Positions 47,478 through 58,418 are shown, counted from the first letter of the stretch. The stretch is DNA of 64,000 nucleotides from Methanofervidicoccus sp. A16 (GCF_003351865.1 NZ_CP022242.1:1054001-1118000); one strand, 5' to 3'. The notes: generated by a model not told the origin, from the letters alone. Translations and numbers: made by a program.

Positions 47478-47741
47478 ATGCACGACCTCCCTATTTATGA
47501 CATTATAAAAAATTACATAAAAACTTACTGATTAAGAAGTTTAAAATCAGCAACGTAAAACATAGATTTGGAACACTCTATATTTAAATTTGTGTATTAT
47601 GAATGGATAGAGTACCGTATAGGTATCTATGCCAGAATTATCCTTAATAAAATAGAAAAGAAAATAAAGCGTAAACAAAGAAAAGAAAGAAGGACATTTG
47701 ATTTTAACCATACCCTCCGAACACTAAATCCTACTACTTAA
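47478..47741 (+). pseudogene. Possible decayed small gene of the island
   Basis: Starts MHDLPIYDIIKNYIK after GGGGTG, then the reading continues only by changing frame: LLIKKFKISNVKHRFGTLYI, then (from 47592) VYYEWIEYRIGIYARIILNK followed by the basic IEKKIKRKQRKERRTFDFN. The last part alone is an open 49-codon frame. The amino-acid-like composition across two frame changes suggests a former DNA-binding or plasmid protein of about 85 residues, broken by frameshifts. Chance cannot be excluded. Confidence 0.3.
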
Positions 47742-47803
47742 CTTGTATTATTTATTATTCTTGTATTTTGATAGAATACTATACTAGAGTTTAAAGGGAT
47801 ATT

Positions 47804-49057
47804 ATGACCTTGGTAGAAGAGATATTATCTAAAAAATTGGGAAGAGATACCTATGAGGGAGATACAATAGAGGTAGATATAGATCTGGCGATGACCCACG
47901 ACGGTTCTACACCACTGGCTACAAAGGCTTTTAAGAAGATAACTGATAGAGTTTGGGATAGGGAGAAAATAGTAATAGTCTTTGATCACAACATCCCTGC
48001 AAATACTGTAAAGGCTGCAAATATGCATAAGATTACAAGGGAGTTTGTAAGGGAGCAGGGGATAAAGTACGTATATAGGGAGGGGGAGGGTATATGCCAT
48101 CAGGTGTTGATTGAGAGGGGACATGTAAAACCTAACATGGTTATCGCTGGAGGGGACAGCCATACCTGTACCCACGGCGCCCTCGGTGCATTTGCAACAG
48201 GATTTGGGGCTACAGATATGGGCTATATATTTGCAACTGGTAAAACCTGGATAAAGGTACCTAAGACTATAAGGGTTAATATTGAGGGGAGTAACGATAG
48301 GATAACCTCTAAGGATATAGTACTTAGGGTTTGTAAGGAGATTGGAAGGAGGGGAGCTATATATATGGCTATAGAGTACGGGGGAGAGGTTGTTAAGAGG
48401 ATGGGTGTAGAGGATAGGGCGGTACTCTGTAATATGGCTGTGGAGATGGGGGCGAAGGTTGGTATTGTTGAAGCAGATGAGAGAACCTACGAGTATCTAA
48501 GGGGGAGGATAAGTAATGAGGAGTTGGCCTATCTTATGAGAAATAGAATATCTGTAGATGAAAGGGAAGAGAGTTATTATAAAACAGTAAGTATAGACAT
48601 TACAGATATGGAGGAGCAGGTTGCATGTCCTCACTATCCAGATAACGTTAAACCTGTATCTGACGTAGTAGGCACTCCTATAGATCAGGTGTTTATAGGT
48701 TCCTGTACAAACGGGAGGTTGGGAGATCTTAGGATGGCTGCAAGGTATCTAAAGGGTAAGAGGGTACACAGGGATGTAAGGTTAATTGTTATCCCTGCCT
48801 CGAAGAGGGTATTTGAGGATGCTTTAAGGGAGGGTCTGATAAAGATATTCCTCGAGGCTGGTGCTATTATATGTCCTCCAGGTTGTGGCCCATGTCTCGG
48901 TGCCCATCAGGGTGTTTTAGGAGATGGTGAAGTATGTCTCTCTACCTCTAACAGGAACTTTAAAGGTAGGATGGGTAGTACTAATGCAGAGATATATCTC
49001 TCATCTCCAGTGATTGCAGCGAAAAGTGCTGTTAAGGGATATATAACGAATGAGTGA
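47804..49057 (+). CDS. hacA: Homoaconitase large subunit (HacA/LeuC family)
   Basis: 417 aa. Dehydratase/hydratase carrying one [4Fe-4S] cluster. Cluster cysteines are in GSCTNGR and CPPGCGPCLGAHQG. Substrate loops include AMTHDGSTPLA, GGDSHTCTHGALGAFATGFG and MGSTNAEIYL. The sequence is nearer MJ1003 (HacA, which extends 2-oxoglutarate to 2-oxoadipate and 2-oxosuberate for coenzyme B) than to the LeuC paralogue, notably in DLAMTHDGSTPLA and DITDMEEQVACPHYPDNVKP. The small subunit (HacB) is not adjacent, as usual in this order. No clear Shine-Dalgarno; the gene lies just right of the accessory island. Confidence 0.85.
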   Translation: MTLVEEILSKKLGRDTYEGDTIEVDIDLAMTHDGSTPLATKAFKKITDRVWDREKIVIVFDHNIPANTVKAANMHKITREFVREQGIKYVYREGEGICHQVLIERGHVKPNMVIAGGDSHTCTHGALGAFATGFGATDMGYIFATGKTWIKVPKTIRVNIEGSNDRITSKDIVLRVCKEIGRRGAIYMAIEYGGEVVKRMGVEDRAVLCNMAVEMGAKVGIVEADERTYEYLRGRISNEELAYLMRNRISVDEREESYYKTVSIDITDMEEQVACPHYPDNVKPVSDVVGTPIDQVFIGSCTNGRLGDLRMAARYLKGKRVHRDVRLIVIPASKRVFEDALREGLIKIFLEAGAIICPPGCGPCLGAHQGVLGDGEVCLSTSNRNFKGRMGSTNAEIYLSSPVIAAKSAVKGYITNE

Positions 49058-49219
49058 TTTATTTAGGATACCTCCTCTCTTTATAAAATCCTTTGTTCCA
49101 CTTTCAATGAATTCCCTACTTTCAATACTTTCAATTTTAAAAATCAAATATAATAAAATCAAAAATCAGAAGATATTTTTATAAAAATTAATTTATAAAA
49201 AAATAATTTTTATTATAAT

Positions 49220-50839
49220 TTAACCTATATCCCCCTCAATATTCAAAAAGACCGGCCCCCTAACATCTATAACTTTACCCTTCCCTATAATATACTTCAA
49301 TGCTACATCCTCCAACTTTAAATTCACATCTCCAAGGTTTCTAACTATAGGCACCCTTATTTTTAAGTGATCTACGTTAGATACGAGGGCTTCTTCTATC
49401 TTATAGGCAACTTTAAAGGAGAGAGCATCTATATATCTTATTCCAGTGGAAATACCGTATCTCCTAGTATCCTCTACAAGTTTTCTGTATTCCTCCTTAA
49501 TATCCTCCTCTGACTCTGGTACCCCTATAATATTTCCATCGTATACGTAGATCTCGTTTAATACAGAAGGACCTAACAACCTCTTACCCTCTTCCCTCTC
49601 GTAGATGGTGATCCTTATATTTTTCTTTATATTGTAGAACTCTATCTCCCTTTCAAGTACCACCTCACAGGGAGCAGGTTTATCTCTATTTTTTATACAG
49701 ATATCTATAAGATCCAACCCTAAGTTGTAAAGTTCATCAGTTACAGGCATCTTATCTATATGTAGCATATATGCAATATCCCTATCACTTAAAACAACAT
49801 CATAAAGTTGTGGATATACCATCTTCCTAACATCTTCATAGTTATAGAGGATCATCGCTAACCTCTCAACACCAAGGCCCAAGTTCATAACTGGCACATC
49901 TATACCGTACTCACTTAGTGCAATAGGTGAATATATACCAAATGTAGCAACTTCCAACCACTCCCCCAACTTTGGATGGTATGCATAAACTTCAGTCTGG
50001 GTATCTGGGACGTAGTACTTACTCTTCTTCTCATCAGGTTTAAATCTAAACTTACTGAATCCAAATTGAGATAGTAGCCCCTCTGCAACAGCCATACCGT
50101 CGTCTATGGAGACATCTTCCCCAACTACTACACAGGAGGCAGAGTGATATGTCATAAGATGACTCCTATCCTCCCTCTGTTCCCTTCTAAAACATCTATC
50201 GATGGAAAACAGTTTAAAGGGAAGGGGCTTTTTACCTATAAGATGGGATATAGTGATAAACCAGCCAGATGTCATATGACTACGTAGTGTTAGAGATAGA
50301 GGTTCAGGTACCAACTCCTTGAACTCTGGAAATACCATCTCCAACACCTTCAGCCCCATCTCACTGGACACCTCAAGGGCTCTACCTATCTCCAGCACCA
50401 GATCGTCTCCATCTATAACGCCCTTCTTATACTTGTGGAGGGTTTTTCTCAGGTTCTCCACCTTCTCTGGAGTTATCTCTACCCCTAACTTCTCTATCTC
50501 CTCTATTCTATCCCTCCCTAAACCTACATCGGGCCTTGGAAGTCCTGCTAAGTAGAAACACCTGTCCAATACAGCGAGGGCCTCTGGACCAAACTGTTTA
50601 TAAATCTCCCTCTCATCTACGATTAAGGGATTTATGTACTCCTCGAACCCCATCCTTAAATAACACTCCCTTAACCTCTCTATGGTATCCATCACTGGAT
50701 GGGACTTCCCGTACTCCATTTTTATCCTTGGATACCTTCTATCTATATGCCTCTTAGGTAGCAACTCCTTTGTAAGTTTCCAGGTCCCTTCAAAATCCTT
50801 CCTTGCCTTCTCTAAAATCTCCTTTCTGTTGAGCATCAT
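49220..50839 (-). CDS. sepS: O-phosphoseryl-tRNA(Cys) synthetase
   Basis: Charges tRNA-Cys with phosphoserine, which SepCysS turns into cysteine: the tRNA-dependent Cys route of methanogens lacking CysRS. 539 aa class II synthetase related to PheRS alpha. Motif 2 is FRREQREDRSHL, motif 3 NLGLGVERLAMILY, and RSHMTSGWFITISHLIG lies before motif 2. KRHIDRRYPR and GFEEYINPLIVDE are typical N-terminal segments. The start is ATG 50839 or the adjacent ATG 50836; GGGAGG is 3 or 6 nt upstream, favouring the second. Monocistronic. Confidence 0.95.
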   Translation of the reverse strand: MMLNRKEILEKARKDFEGTWKLTKELLPKRHIDRRYPRIKMEYGKSHPVMDTIERLRECYLRMGFEEYINPLIVDEREIYKQFGPEALAVLDRCFYLAGLPRPDVGLGRDRIEEIEKLGVEITPEKVENLRKTLHKYKKGVIDGDDLVLEIGRALEVSSEMGLKVLEMVFPEFKELVPEPLSLTLRSHMTSGWFITISHLIGKKPLPFKLFSIDRCFRREQREDRSHLMTYHSASCVVVGEDVSIDDGMAVAEGLLSQFGFSKFRFKPDEKKSKYYVPDTQTEVYAYHPKLGEWLEVATFGIYSPIALSEYGIDVPVMNLGLGVERLAMILYNYEDVRKMVYPQLYDVVLSDRDIAYMLHIDKMPVTDELYNLGLDLIDICIKNRDKPAPCEVVLEREIEFYNIKKNIRITIYEREEGKRLLGPSVLNEIYVYDGNIIGVPESEEDIKEEYRKLVEDTRRYGISTGIRYIDALSFKVAYKIEEALVSNVDHLKIRVPIVRNLGDVNLKLEDVALKYIIGKGKVIDVRGPVFLNIEGDIG

Positions 50840-51084
50840 AATCCTCCCTTAGGTTTATTGGAATTATTTAAGATATTAAACAAGGTTTATAAATAAAATT
50901 CCAGGGAAAAGTAATTATTTTTTATTTTTTTGTTAATTTCTTATCCCAATCAATTTTTAATTTATAGCCAATAATAACTTTTTAAACTATAATAAAAATA
51001 GTAGTATATTATAGATAATAATAGATAATATAAATAAAAATAAAAAATACAGAAAATAAAGAATAAGACAAAGAAATAACAGAA

Positions 51085-51192
51085 AAAGAGGTAAAAAACT
51101 CTTCTAAGAAGAATTAACAGAAATCCCGTTCTACTTCTCCAGTATTTAAGCGTAGTCCAGAGGATAAGATTGTATTTTACTTTTTTATCTGT
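51085..51192 (+). repeat. Family D repeat
   Basis: AAAAAGAGGTAAAAAACTCT, AAGAATTAACAGAAATCCCG, TACTTCTCCAGTATTTAAG, GTAGTCCAGAGGATAAG and TTTTACTTTTTTATCTG, the reference order of the family. Confidence 0.6.
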
Positions 51193-51475
51193 ATATATTT
51201 TTTATTAGGTATTAGGAGTTTTTGATTATTATAACTTAGTTTCCGTCAAAGTGAATAGTTAAAAATAATAATGAGAATGTAATAACAATAATATGGTAAT
51301 AATAAAATTATATTAAGTATACTGTTTTTACTTCTATATTCAGGAGATCTAGAAGCCTTTTATTTTAAAAAACTTTTTCCTATTTTTGTCTATTATTTTT
51401 AATTTTTGAAATTACTCTAATTATTTTTAACCCCTCGTTATGATGATATCTAGTTATTTAAATAAATCCAATTAA

Positions 51476-51506
51476 GTTTATATATTATATATAGTTTATA
51501 TTTGGT
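51476..51506 (+). promoter_or_regulatory. TATA region of the aIF2-gamma gene
   Basis: GTTTATATATTATATATAG followed by TTTATATTT, overlapping TATA-like elements 40-70 nt before the ATG. The leader ends in the Shine-Dalgarno GGAGG. Confidence 0.45.
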
Positions 51507-51544
51507 ATAATTTCCGTTCTAAAAATTATTGTGGAGGGATCTTT

Positions 51545-52777
51545 ATGGCAAGAGCCAGACAGTCCGAGATAAACATTGGGATGGTTGGACATGTTGATCA
51601 CGGTAAAACCAGTTTAACTAAATTACTAACAGGAGTATGGACAGACACCCACAGTGAGGAGTTAAAGAGAGGTATTACCATAAGGTTGGGATATGCAGAC
51701 TGTGAGATAAGGAAGTGTCCAAAGTGTCCTGAACCTGAGGCATACACCGTGGAAAAGGTTTGTCCTATATGTGGTACAAAGACTAAACTTCTAAGGAAAG
51801 TATCCTTCGTAGATGCTCCAGGACATGAGACACTGATGGCGACGATGTTATCTGGTGCATCTCTTATGGACGGTGCAATACTTGTTATCGCAGCAAATGA
51901 GGAGTGTCCTCAACCTCAGACAAAGGAACACCTGATGGCGTTGGATGTACTGGGAATAAAGAACATAGTAATAGTACAGAACAAGATAGATCTCGTTAGT
52001 GAGGAGAAGGCTAGGGAGAACTATGAACAGATAAAGAGATTCATAGAGGGCACTATTGCAGAGGATGCCCCTATTATACCCCTATCTGCCCACCATGGTG
52101 CAAATGTAGATGTACTTCTAAACGCTATTCAGGACCTTATCCCAACTCCTGAGAGAGATCCAAGCCTTCCAGCAAGGATGTACGTTGCAAGGAGTTTTGA
52201 CGTAAATAAACCAGGTTGCAAGATAGATGAACTGAAGGGAGGAGTTATTGGAGGTAGTATTATTCAAGGTATGTTAGAGGTTGGAAAGGAGATAGAGATA
52301 AGGCCAGGGCTAAAAGTTACCGAGGGGAATAAAACCTACTGGGAACCTATAATAACTAAGATCACATCCCTTAAAGCAGGAAATCTCAATGTAAAAAAGG
52401 CATATCCAGGGGGACTTGTAGGTGTTGGTACAGAGTTGGACCCTGCCCTTACAAAGGCAGATGCCCTCAGTGGTAGTGTTGCAGGAGAGCCTGGAACCCT
52501 CCCTGAAACCCTCGATATGATTACAATAGATGTCCATCTCTTAGATAGAGTGGTAGGTACTAAAGAGGAGATAAAGATAGAACCCTTGAGGACAAACGAG
52601 GTACTTATGATAAACGTTGGTACTGCTACAACCGTTGGAGTTATCCTCTCTGCAAGAGATAACGTTGCAGATATAAAGTTGAAACTTCCAGTATGTGCAG
52701 AGAGGGGTGCAAGGGTAGCCCTAAGTAGGAGGATAAATGCAAGATGGAGACTGATAGGTTACGGTATAATACAGTAA
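51545..52777 (+). CDS. eif2g: Translation initiation factor aIF2 gamma subunit
   Basis: 410 aa GTPase that carries Met-tRNAi to the small subunit. G1 [15 protein letters not shown] (about 13-27), G2 in [12 protein letters not shown], zinc knuckle CEIRKCPKC with VCPICG, G3 DAPGHE and G4 NKIDLV, followed by two beta-barrel domains. Length and motifs are those of archaeal aIF2-gamma. ATG with GGAGG 8 nt upstream. It is followed by aroA' after 64 nt on the same strand, but that gap has its own AT-rich stretch. Confidence 0.97.
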   Translation: MARARQSEINIGMVGHVDHGKTSLTKLLTGVWTDTHSEELKRGITIRLGYADCEIRKCPKCPEPEAYTVEKVCPICGTKTKLLRKVSFVDAPGHETLMATMLSGASLMDGAILVIAANEECPQPQTKEHLMALDVLGIKNIVIVQNKIDLVSEEKARENYEQIKRFIEGTIAEDAPIIPLSAHHGANVDVLLNAIQDLIPTPERDPSLPARMYVARSFDVNKPGCKIDELKGGVIGGSIIQGMLEVGKEIEIRPGLKVTEGNKTYWEPIITKITSLKAGNLNVKKAYPGGLVGVGTELDPALTKADALSGSVAGEPGTLPETLDMITIDVHLLDRVVGTKEEIKIEPLRTNEVLMINVGTATTVGVILSARDNVADIKLKLPVCAERGARVALSRRINARWRLIGYGIIQ

Positions 52778-52841
52778 AAGATAAAAAATAATTATAAAAA
52801 AATAATAAATATTTATAAAAATCATTTTTAAGGTGATATGA

Positions 52842-53660
52842 ATGAAGATATTTGAGAACATAAAAAATGTAGGTAAGGTTATAAGGTTGGAGAGGATATT
52901 TAACAAGGACTCAGAGAAGACTGTAATAATCCCGATGGATCACGGTGTTACCATAGGACCTGTTAAGGGATTGGAGAACATGAAGGAGACTATAAATGCA
53001 GTGGCAGAAGGAGGGGCAAATGCAGTGTTGGTACATAAGGGTATAGTGAGACATGGTCATAGGGGTTACGGCAAGGATATAGGTTTAATAATCCACCTCT
53101 CTGCGGGGACAAGTCTATCTCCAGATCCAAATAAAAAGGTTATAGTAACCTCAGTTGAAGAGGCTATAAGGATGGGGGCAGATGCTGTCTCCATACATGT
53201 AAATGTTGGGGCAGATTCAGACTACGAGATGTACAGGGACTTAGGTAGGATAGCGGAGGTATGTGAGTACTGGGGTATGCCTCTAATAGCCATGATGTAC
53301 CCAAGGGGTAGGAAGATAGAGAACGAGAAGGATCCTGCCTTGGTAGCCCATGCTGCAAGATTAGGTGCTGAATTAGGAGCAGATATAATAAAAACCAACT
53401 ACACTGGAGATATAGACTCCTTCAGGGAGGTTGTAAAGGGATGCCCTGCACCGATTGTAATTGCGGGAGGTCCAAAGACAAAGAGTGATAGGGAGTTCCT
53501 ACAGATGGTTAAGGACGCCATAGAGGCTGGAGCAGTTGGAGTTGCCACTGGAAGGAACGTATTCCAACACAGGGATATTTCAGGCATCACAAGGGCAATA
53601 TCCATGGTTGTCCATGAGGGTGCAGATGTTGAGGAGGCTCTGAAGGTTATTAGGGGTTAA
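52842..53660 (+). CDS. aroA': 2-Amino-3,7-dideoxy-D-threo-hept-6-ulosonate synthase
   Basis: First enzyme of the DHAP-independent aromatic pathway of methanogens; joins an aspartate semialdehyde-derived unit with a 6-deoxy-5-ketofructose phosphate unit. 272 aa class I aldolase-type barrel, very close to MJ0400: [47 protein letters not shown] with the catalytic tyrosine and [11 protein letters not shown] with the Schiff-base lysine. The ATG has GGTGA 5 nt upstream. The downstream shikimate kinase gene (57.5 kb) belongs to the same pathway but is separated. Confidence 0.94.
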   Translation: MKIFENIKNVGKVIRLERIFNKDSEKTVIIPMDHGVTIGPVKGLENMKETINAVAEGGANAVLVHKGIVRHGHRGYGKDIGLIIHLSAGTSLSPDPNKKVIVTSVEEAIRMGADAVSIHVNVGADSDYEMYRDLGRIAEVCEYWGMPLIAMMYPRGRKIENEKDPALVAHAARLGAELGADIIKTNYTGDIDSFREVVKGCPAPIVIAGGPKTKSDREFLQMVKDAIEAGAVGVATGRNVFQHRDISGITRAISMVVHEGADVEEALKVIRG

Positions 53661-53724
53661 TTTTAATAAAAAATAAAAAAATAATAATTAGAATAATTAG
53701 AGTAAAAAGATTAATAAATAAAAA

Positions 53725-53822
53725 AGAGGTAAAAAACTATTAAAAAAGGTTATCGGAGATCTTGCTTCACTTTCCGAGTACTCAATGTAATCTATGATAA
53801 AACCATATATTTACTTTTTATC
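53725..53822 (+). repeat. Family D repeat
   Basis: AAAAGAGGTAAAAAACTAT, AGGTTATCGGAGATCTTG, TTCACTTTCCGAGTACTC and TTTACTTTTTATCTG. Confidence 0.5.
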
Positions 53823-53932
53823 TGTTTTTTATTTTTTTTTATTTATTTTTAATTCTGGTTTTAATTATTCTTATTTATAATCATTATATTTTTTATTGAA
53901 AGTTCTTCATCGTCAGTGTTTAGTACAAATAA

Positions 53933-54167
53933 CTCCCAGTTCCCATCAAAGTGATAATATAAAGAATAATAAAAATAATTATAAAAATAATAATATTTTA
54001 AAATAAAAACCTCTATCATCCCAGATACAAAATTTTAAAAAGAAGATTGAAGGAGAATGATCCTCTGTAAGATCTCCTATCTTATCTAATGGTTCGGAAA
54101 GATCTTGGAATATTTAATGATTCTTATTTTCACTGTTCTTTTAATCACTACTGATGGGAACTAAGGT
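53933..54167 (-). repeat. Family B repeat, inverted, complete
   Basis: CCCAGTTCCCATCAAAGTG, CCTCTATCATCCCAGATAC, GAAGGAGAATGATCCTCTG, GATCTCCTATCTTATC and end CTGATGGGAACTAAGGT. Confidence 0.78.
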
Positions 54168-54335
54168 AGTAATCCTACTTGTTTCTCCAGTGTCCAATAT
54201 AGGAAGAAAAGGTTATTTTATTTTTCTACCTCTATCAGAATTTTATTAATTTTATTCCTCTTAAAACTTTTATTATTTTTATTATAATAATTATTATTAT
54301 TTTTTAATCCCAATCATTATTAATAGGAACTGGGA
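54168..54335 (-). repeat. Family C repeat, inverted
   Basis: AGTAATCCTACTTGTTTCTC, CAGTGTCCAATATAGG, CCTCTATCAGAATTTTATT and decayed end TTAATAGGAACTGGG. It is contiguous with the preceding family B copy. Confidence 0.68.
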
Positions 54336-54443
54336 TCACAAATAGTTTTGTCCATGGTTAATTATTTTTTAACTATTAACTCAATAGAAAGTAGGATAAA
54401 AATTAATATAATGAACCTCCATACTCTAAAATTAACAACCTAA

Positions 54444-55121
<678 letters not shown>

Positions 55122-55453
55122 ATAAAAACTGTTGAATATCCTTGGGATCTTTCTGAACATTTAGGCTGGTATTCACTATATTAGAAGGTATAGAGGGGAT
55201 CACTTTCCTTCAATATTTATTTTAAAATTTTTTGTATCTAGGATGATAGGAGTTTTCTGTTTTTTAAATATTTTACTTTAAATCTTTAATTTTATTATTT
55301 TTATAATTATTTTTATTATCCTTTAAACTATTCTTTTGATGGGAGCTAGGGTAATAAAAATAACAATAATTAAAAACAAGGGAAGGTGTATTTTACTTTA
55401 ATTTTAAGATTTTTTATTAATTATTCTTTTATAATTATCATTATTCATCACTT
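55122..55453. other. 0.33-kb spacer filled by a family B repeat
   Basis: Between convergent tpiA and hisC. Family B spans 55125-55353; the remaining 100 bases are AT-rich with nothing visible. Confidence 0.6.
55125..55353 (+). repeat. Family B repeat, left end missing
   Basis: GGGATCTTTCTGAACATTTA, TAGAAGGTATAGAGGGGATC, TAGGATGATAGGAGTTTTC and right end CTTTTGATGGGAGCTAGGGT. Confidence 0.72.
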
Positions 55454-56566
55454 TTAACTAACTATATCCTTCAGTATCTCCAAGAACCTCCTATCCTCCT
55501 CAAAGGTTCCAATGGATACCCTTATATACTCTCCATCTAAACCCTCAAAGGATTTGCAATCTCTAACTATAACACCCCTCTTTAAAAGTTCCTCACAGAA
55601 CTCTCCAGATGTCATACCGTTTTTAATCTCAACAAGTAGATAGTTAGCCTCGGAGGGATACACCTTCAACTCCCTAAACCTCTTCAACCCTTTATAAAGT
55701 ATCTCCCTACTCTTTATACCCTTCTCCCTTGAATAGATAAAGAAATCCCTATCCCTCAGTGCAGTGATTGCACAGATCTGACTCAACCTCGTTAAACTGA
55801 AGACAGGTTTCACCCTCATCATATAGTTTATTATCCTCTCATTGGCAACACCGTAACCTACCCGTGCACCGGCCAGTCCAAAGATCTTCGAGAATGTCCT
55901 AAGAATTAGAAGGTTTTCATACTCTAAAGCCCAGTTGGTTACATCGTAAATATCCTTGGAGTACTCTATATAGGCGTGATCCACCACAACCAGTGCCTCT
56001 GTGGATTCTAAGATCTTTTTAATATCCTTTCTATCTATAGGGTTTCCAGTGGGGTTGTTTGGGGTGCAGAGGAATATTATCTTGGTTTTCTCTGTTATAT
56101 TATTTAATATACTATCTACATCCAATTTAAAGTCCCTTTTTTTGTCGTATCTTCCATACTTTATATTAGCTCCATGTATATAGGCTAAAACCCTGTACTG
56201 GGTAAATGTAGGTATTGGGATGATCACCTCGTCTCCAACATCTACGAAGGTTCTCATAAGGGTATCTATTATTTCATCTGCTCCATCCCCTCCAACTATG
56301 ATATTCTCCTTTGGAATATCTAAGAATTTACTTAACTCCTCCATAAGTACAGGATTTACAGGTTCAGGATAGTGATGGAGGTTTTCAATCTCCTTTAGCA
56401 ACTCCTCTTTTATCCTTTTTGAGCATCCCCAGGGGTTTTCATTGGATCCCAACTTTATAATATTTTTTGGATTTAAATTGTATTTTCTTATTATTTCTTC
56501 CTTAGATTTACCTGGTACATAGGGTTTAAGAGATTTAACCCTTTCTCTGACGAGTTTCTCTATCAC
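55454..56566 (-). CDS. hisC: Histidinol-phosphate aminotransferase
   Basis: 370 aa PLP aminotransferase, seventh step of histidine synthesis. Substrate and cofactor motifs are [12 protein letters not shown] near the N-terminus, [20 protein letters not shown], the PLP lysine in [17 protein letters not shown] and the phosphate-binding arginine in [12 protein letters not shown]. Length is normal. It starts at GTG, with an unusually long Shine-Dalgarno match (AGGTGATCC) ending 1 nt before it, so the GGTGA core is 4 nt away. Not linked to other his genes. Confidence 0.94.
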   Translation of the reverse strand: MIEKLVRERVKSLKPYVPGKSKEEIIRKYNLNPKNIIKLGSNENPWGCSKRIKEELLKEIENLHHYPEPVNPVLMEELSKFLDIPKENIIVGGDGADEIIDTLMRTFVDVGDEVIIPIPTFTQYRVLAYIHGANIKYGRYDKKRDFKLDVDSILNNITEKTKIIFLCTPNNPTGNPIDRKDIKKILESTEALVVVDHAYIEYSKDIYDVTNWALEYENLLILRTFSKIFGLAGARVGYGVANERIINYMMRVKPVFSLTRLSQICAITALRDRDFFIYSREKGIKSREILYKGLKRFRELKVYPSEANYLLVEIKNGMTSGEFCEELLKRGVIVRDCKSFEGLDGEYIRVSIGTFEEDRRFLEILKDIVS

Positions 56567-56739
56567 AGGATCACCTTTAAGGGTGGTTAGATTTTATAAT
56601 TTATGATAAAAATGATAATAAAAATAATTATGTAAAGAAATAAATGATTATAGATATAAATAAAAAACCTTGTTCCCATCAAGGTATAGTTAAAAATAAT
56701 TATAAAAAATTAAAAAACTAAAAAGGATAAAACAGAAGA

Positions 56740-56870
56740 TCTTAAATTAAAAAACTCTACATGTTTTTCAGTATGTAGTATGGTTTAAGAGAAAAATGAT
56801 TAACTAAGCTCTATTCTACTATTTCAGTACTGGTGTAGTCCAAGAATAAATTATAATCTGCTTTTTTATC
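56740..56870 (+). repeat. Family D repeat
   Basis: AAAAAACTCTACATG, TAACTAAGCTCTATTCTAC, TTTCAGTACTGGTGTAGTCC and CTGCTTTTTTATC. Confidence 0.45.
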
Positions 56871-57056
56871 TTTATTTAAGTGTTTTCAAGATTTTTAATT
56901 TTATTTTAATTATTTTTTTAATAATTATTATTTTTATTCGAAATCTTGAAATGCTTGAAGGTTTTATATTTGATTATCATCTTGTTGGAGAATTATTATC
57001 TCCTTTATTATTTTATATTATTATGCTTTACTTCATATGAAAATAGTTAAAACTTT

Positions 57057-57422
57057 CCGAAATTCGCACCATCTAATTTTATTACCTTATAATGTAAAAT
57101 AACATCTATCTGTTTTCTTATAATGTAAAACTATACCTCCAAGACGAAATCCGCACCTTTTCAAAATTTTCTCTATACTGGTTTTTTCCACAAACTTTTT
57201 CGAAATCCGTACCTCTTTTACAAAGCCATATATAAATAATCCTGAAAATTTTCCGAAATCCACACCCTCAACTTAATATCCCCTATAATAATTCTTAATA
57301 CCCTGGTACGGAATCCACACCTTTTTTACATGAAGTATATAAATAACTTCAAAATTTTTAACGGAATACGTACCTCCTGGAAAATCAGCCTCGGGACTCT
57401 TTTCCCGGACCTTCCGAAATCC
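57057..57422 (+). repeat. Array of seven spaced GAAATCC(A/G)(C/T)ACC boxes
   Basis: Boxes begin at 57057, 57145, 57201, 57253, 57309, 57362 and 57414: CCGAAATTCGCACC, CGAAATCCGCACC, CGAAATCCGTACC, CCGAAATCCACACC, CGGAATCCACACC, CGGAATACGTACC and CCGAAATCC. After the first gap (about 88) the pitch is 52-56 bases. Boxes 2-6 each have a TATA-like element 21-29 bases upstream (for example TATATAAATAA at 57229 and 57336, TATAATAATT at 57284, TATAATGTAAAA at 57119). Intervening sequences are AT-rich and partly similar, so these are modules of a repeat, not unique spacers. Confidence 0.75.
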
Positions 57423-57548
57423 TAATCTTAAAATAAGTGAAGTATTCTATTTAATAGACTGAGTTTTATTTTATAATAATTTTATTTTTAAAATTTTAAT
57501 AATAATAAAATTTATTACATTTTATTGATATTACTCAAGGTGAAACCT

Positions 57549-58406
57549 ATGAAAAAAATGACATCCTCTGCAGTATCCCCTGCATCTGGGACTATTATTA
57601 ACGGAATTGCCACTGGTAAGGGATCTGCATTTGCCATCAACTTAAAGGTAAAGGCCACAGTTGAATTTATAGATGACGGTAAAAAAGAGATAAAGGGAAT
57701 AGTAAAGGATAATCCAAATATAGATACAACACTTATAGAGTTATGTTTAAAGAACGTCTTGGAGTACTTAGATTTAGACTACTCAGGAAAAGTAATTACA
57801 GAGACAGAAATCCCCATAAGATCTGGGTTAAGTAGTAGTAGTGCCACATCTAACGCTGTAGTGATGGCTGCCTTCGATGCCCTGGGGGAGAAGATAGATG
57901 ATAAACTTGTATTGGAAATAGCGATAAAATCATCCTTTGAGGCAGGGGTAACAGTTACAGGTGCCTACGACGACGCCACTGCATCTTACTACGGTGGTAT
58001 CACTATCACAAATAACTTAGAGAGGAGGATAATAAAGAGGGATAGGTTCAAAGAGGATGTAGGAGTGTTAGTATTTATACCTAAGTTGAATAAAAATGTA
58101 GATGTAAATAGGATGAAGTTAATAAAAGATTATGTAGAGGTGGCATTTAGGGAGTGTCTTCAGGGTAATTACTACAGGGCACTATTTTTAAATGGGCTCC
58201 TTTATGCCTCTGCCTTAGGCTTTCCAACTAACATACCTATCGAGGCTATTGAAAAGGGTGCCTTAACTGCAGGCCTCTCTGGGACAGGTCCTTCCTATAC
58301 AGTCCTCTGTCATTGGGAGGATATAGAGAAGGTTAAAACTACACTTGAGAGATACGGTAGGGTGATTATCACTGAGTTGAACAACAGTGGTGCCGAGATA
58401 GTATAA
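57549..58406 (+). CDS. aroK: Shikimate kinase, archaeal GHMP type
   Basis: Phosphorylates shikimate at position 3; unrelated to bacterial AroK. 285 aa GHMP kinase: an N-terminal [23 protein letters not shown] loop [20 protein letters not shown] (about 85-104), and C-terminal [14 protein letters not shown]. Matches MJ1440 in length. I start at ATG 57549 with AGGTGA 5 nt upstream; a TTG 24 nt earlier is in frame but has no Shine-Dalgarno. hemL follows after 12 nt, so the two are cotranscribed. The unusual box array lies 130 nt upstream. Confidence 0.94.
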   Translation: MKKMTSSAVSPASGTIINGIATGKGSAFAINLKVKATVEFIDDGKKEIKGIVKDNPNIDTTLIELCLKNVLEYLDLDYSGKVITETEIPIRSGLSSSSATSNAVVMAAFDALGEKIDDKLVLEIAIKSSFEAGVTVTGAYDDATASYYGGITITNNLERRIIKRDRFKEDVGVLVFIPKLNKNVDVNRMKLIKDYVEVAFRECLQGNYYRALFLNGLLYASALGFPTNIPIEAIEKGALTAGLSGTGPSYTVLCHWEDIEKVKTTLERYGRVIITELNNSGAEIV

Positions 58407-58418
58407 AGAGGTGAAAGG

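Larger units (their letters stand above)
46891..47803. other. Non-coding right part of the accessory island
   Basis: Holds an inverted repeat AGTAGT/ACTACT (46993-47016), a cluster of TTTTTGA motifs (47003-47317), two GAATTAATTC palindromes (47140-47149, 47172-47181), the GGGATCCC hairpin (47399-47421) and a broken small reading frame (47478-47741). None of the dispersed repeat families A-D occurs here. The right 60 bases before hacA are AT-rich and probably carry its promoter. Confidence 0.55.
50840..51544. other. 0.7-kb spacer between divergent sepS and aIF2-gamma genes
   Basis: A good family D repeat (51085-51192) and a decayed pair of A-C ends (AACTTAGTTTCCGTCAAAG at 51234; CGTTATGATGATATCTAG at 51436). 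The right 80 bases hold the aIF2-gamma promoter region. Confidence 0.5.
56567..57548. other. 1-kb spacer with a regularly spaced box array
   Basis: Left part: a truncated A-C element (left end CCTTGTTCCCATCAAGG at 56668) and a family D repeat (56740-56870). Right part: the array of TATA plus GAAATCC boxes at 57057-57422, unlike anything else in the window. The last 120 bases, AT-rich, lead to aroK. Confidence 0.55.

Noticed and set aside
57057-57422. CRISPR array
   Set aside because: Boxes of 9-14 bases vary between copies, the intervening sequences resemble each other, and no cas gene is near.
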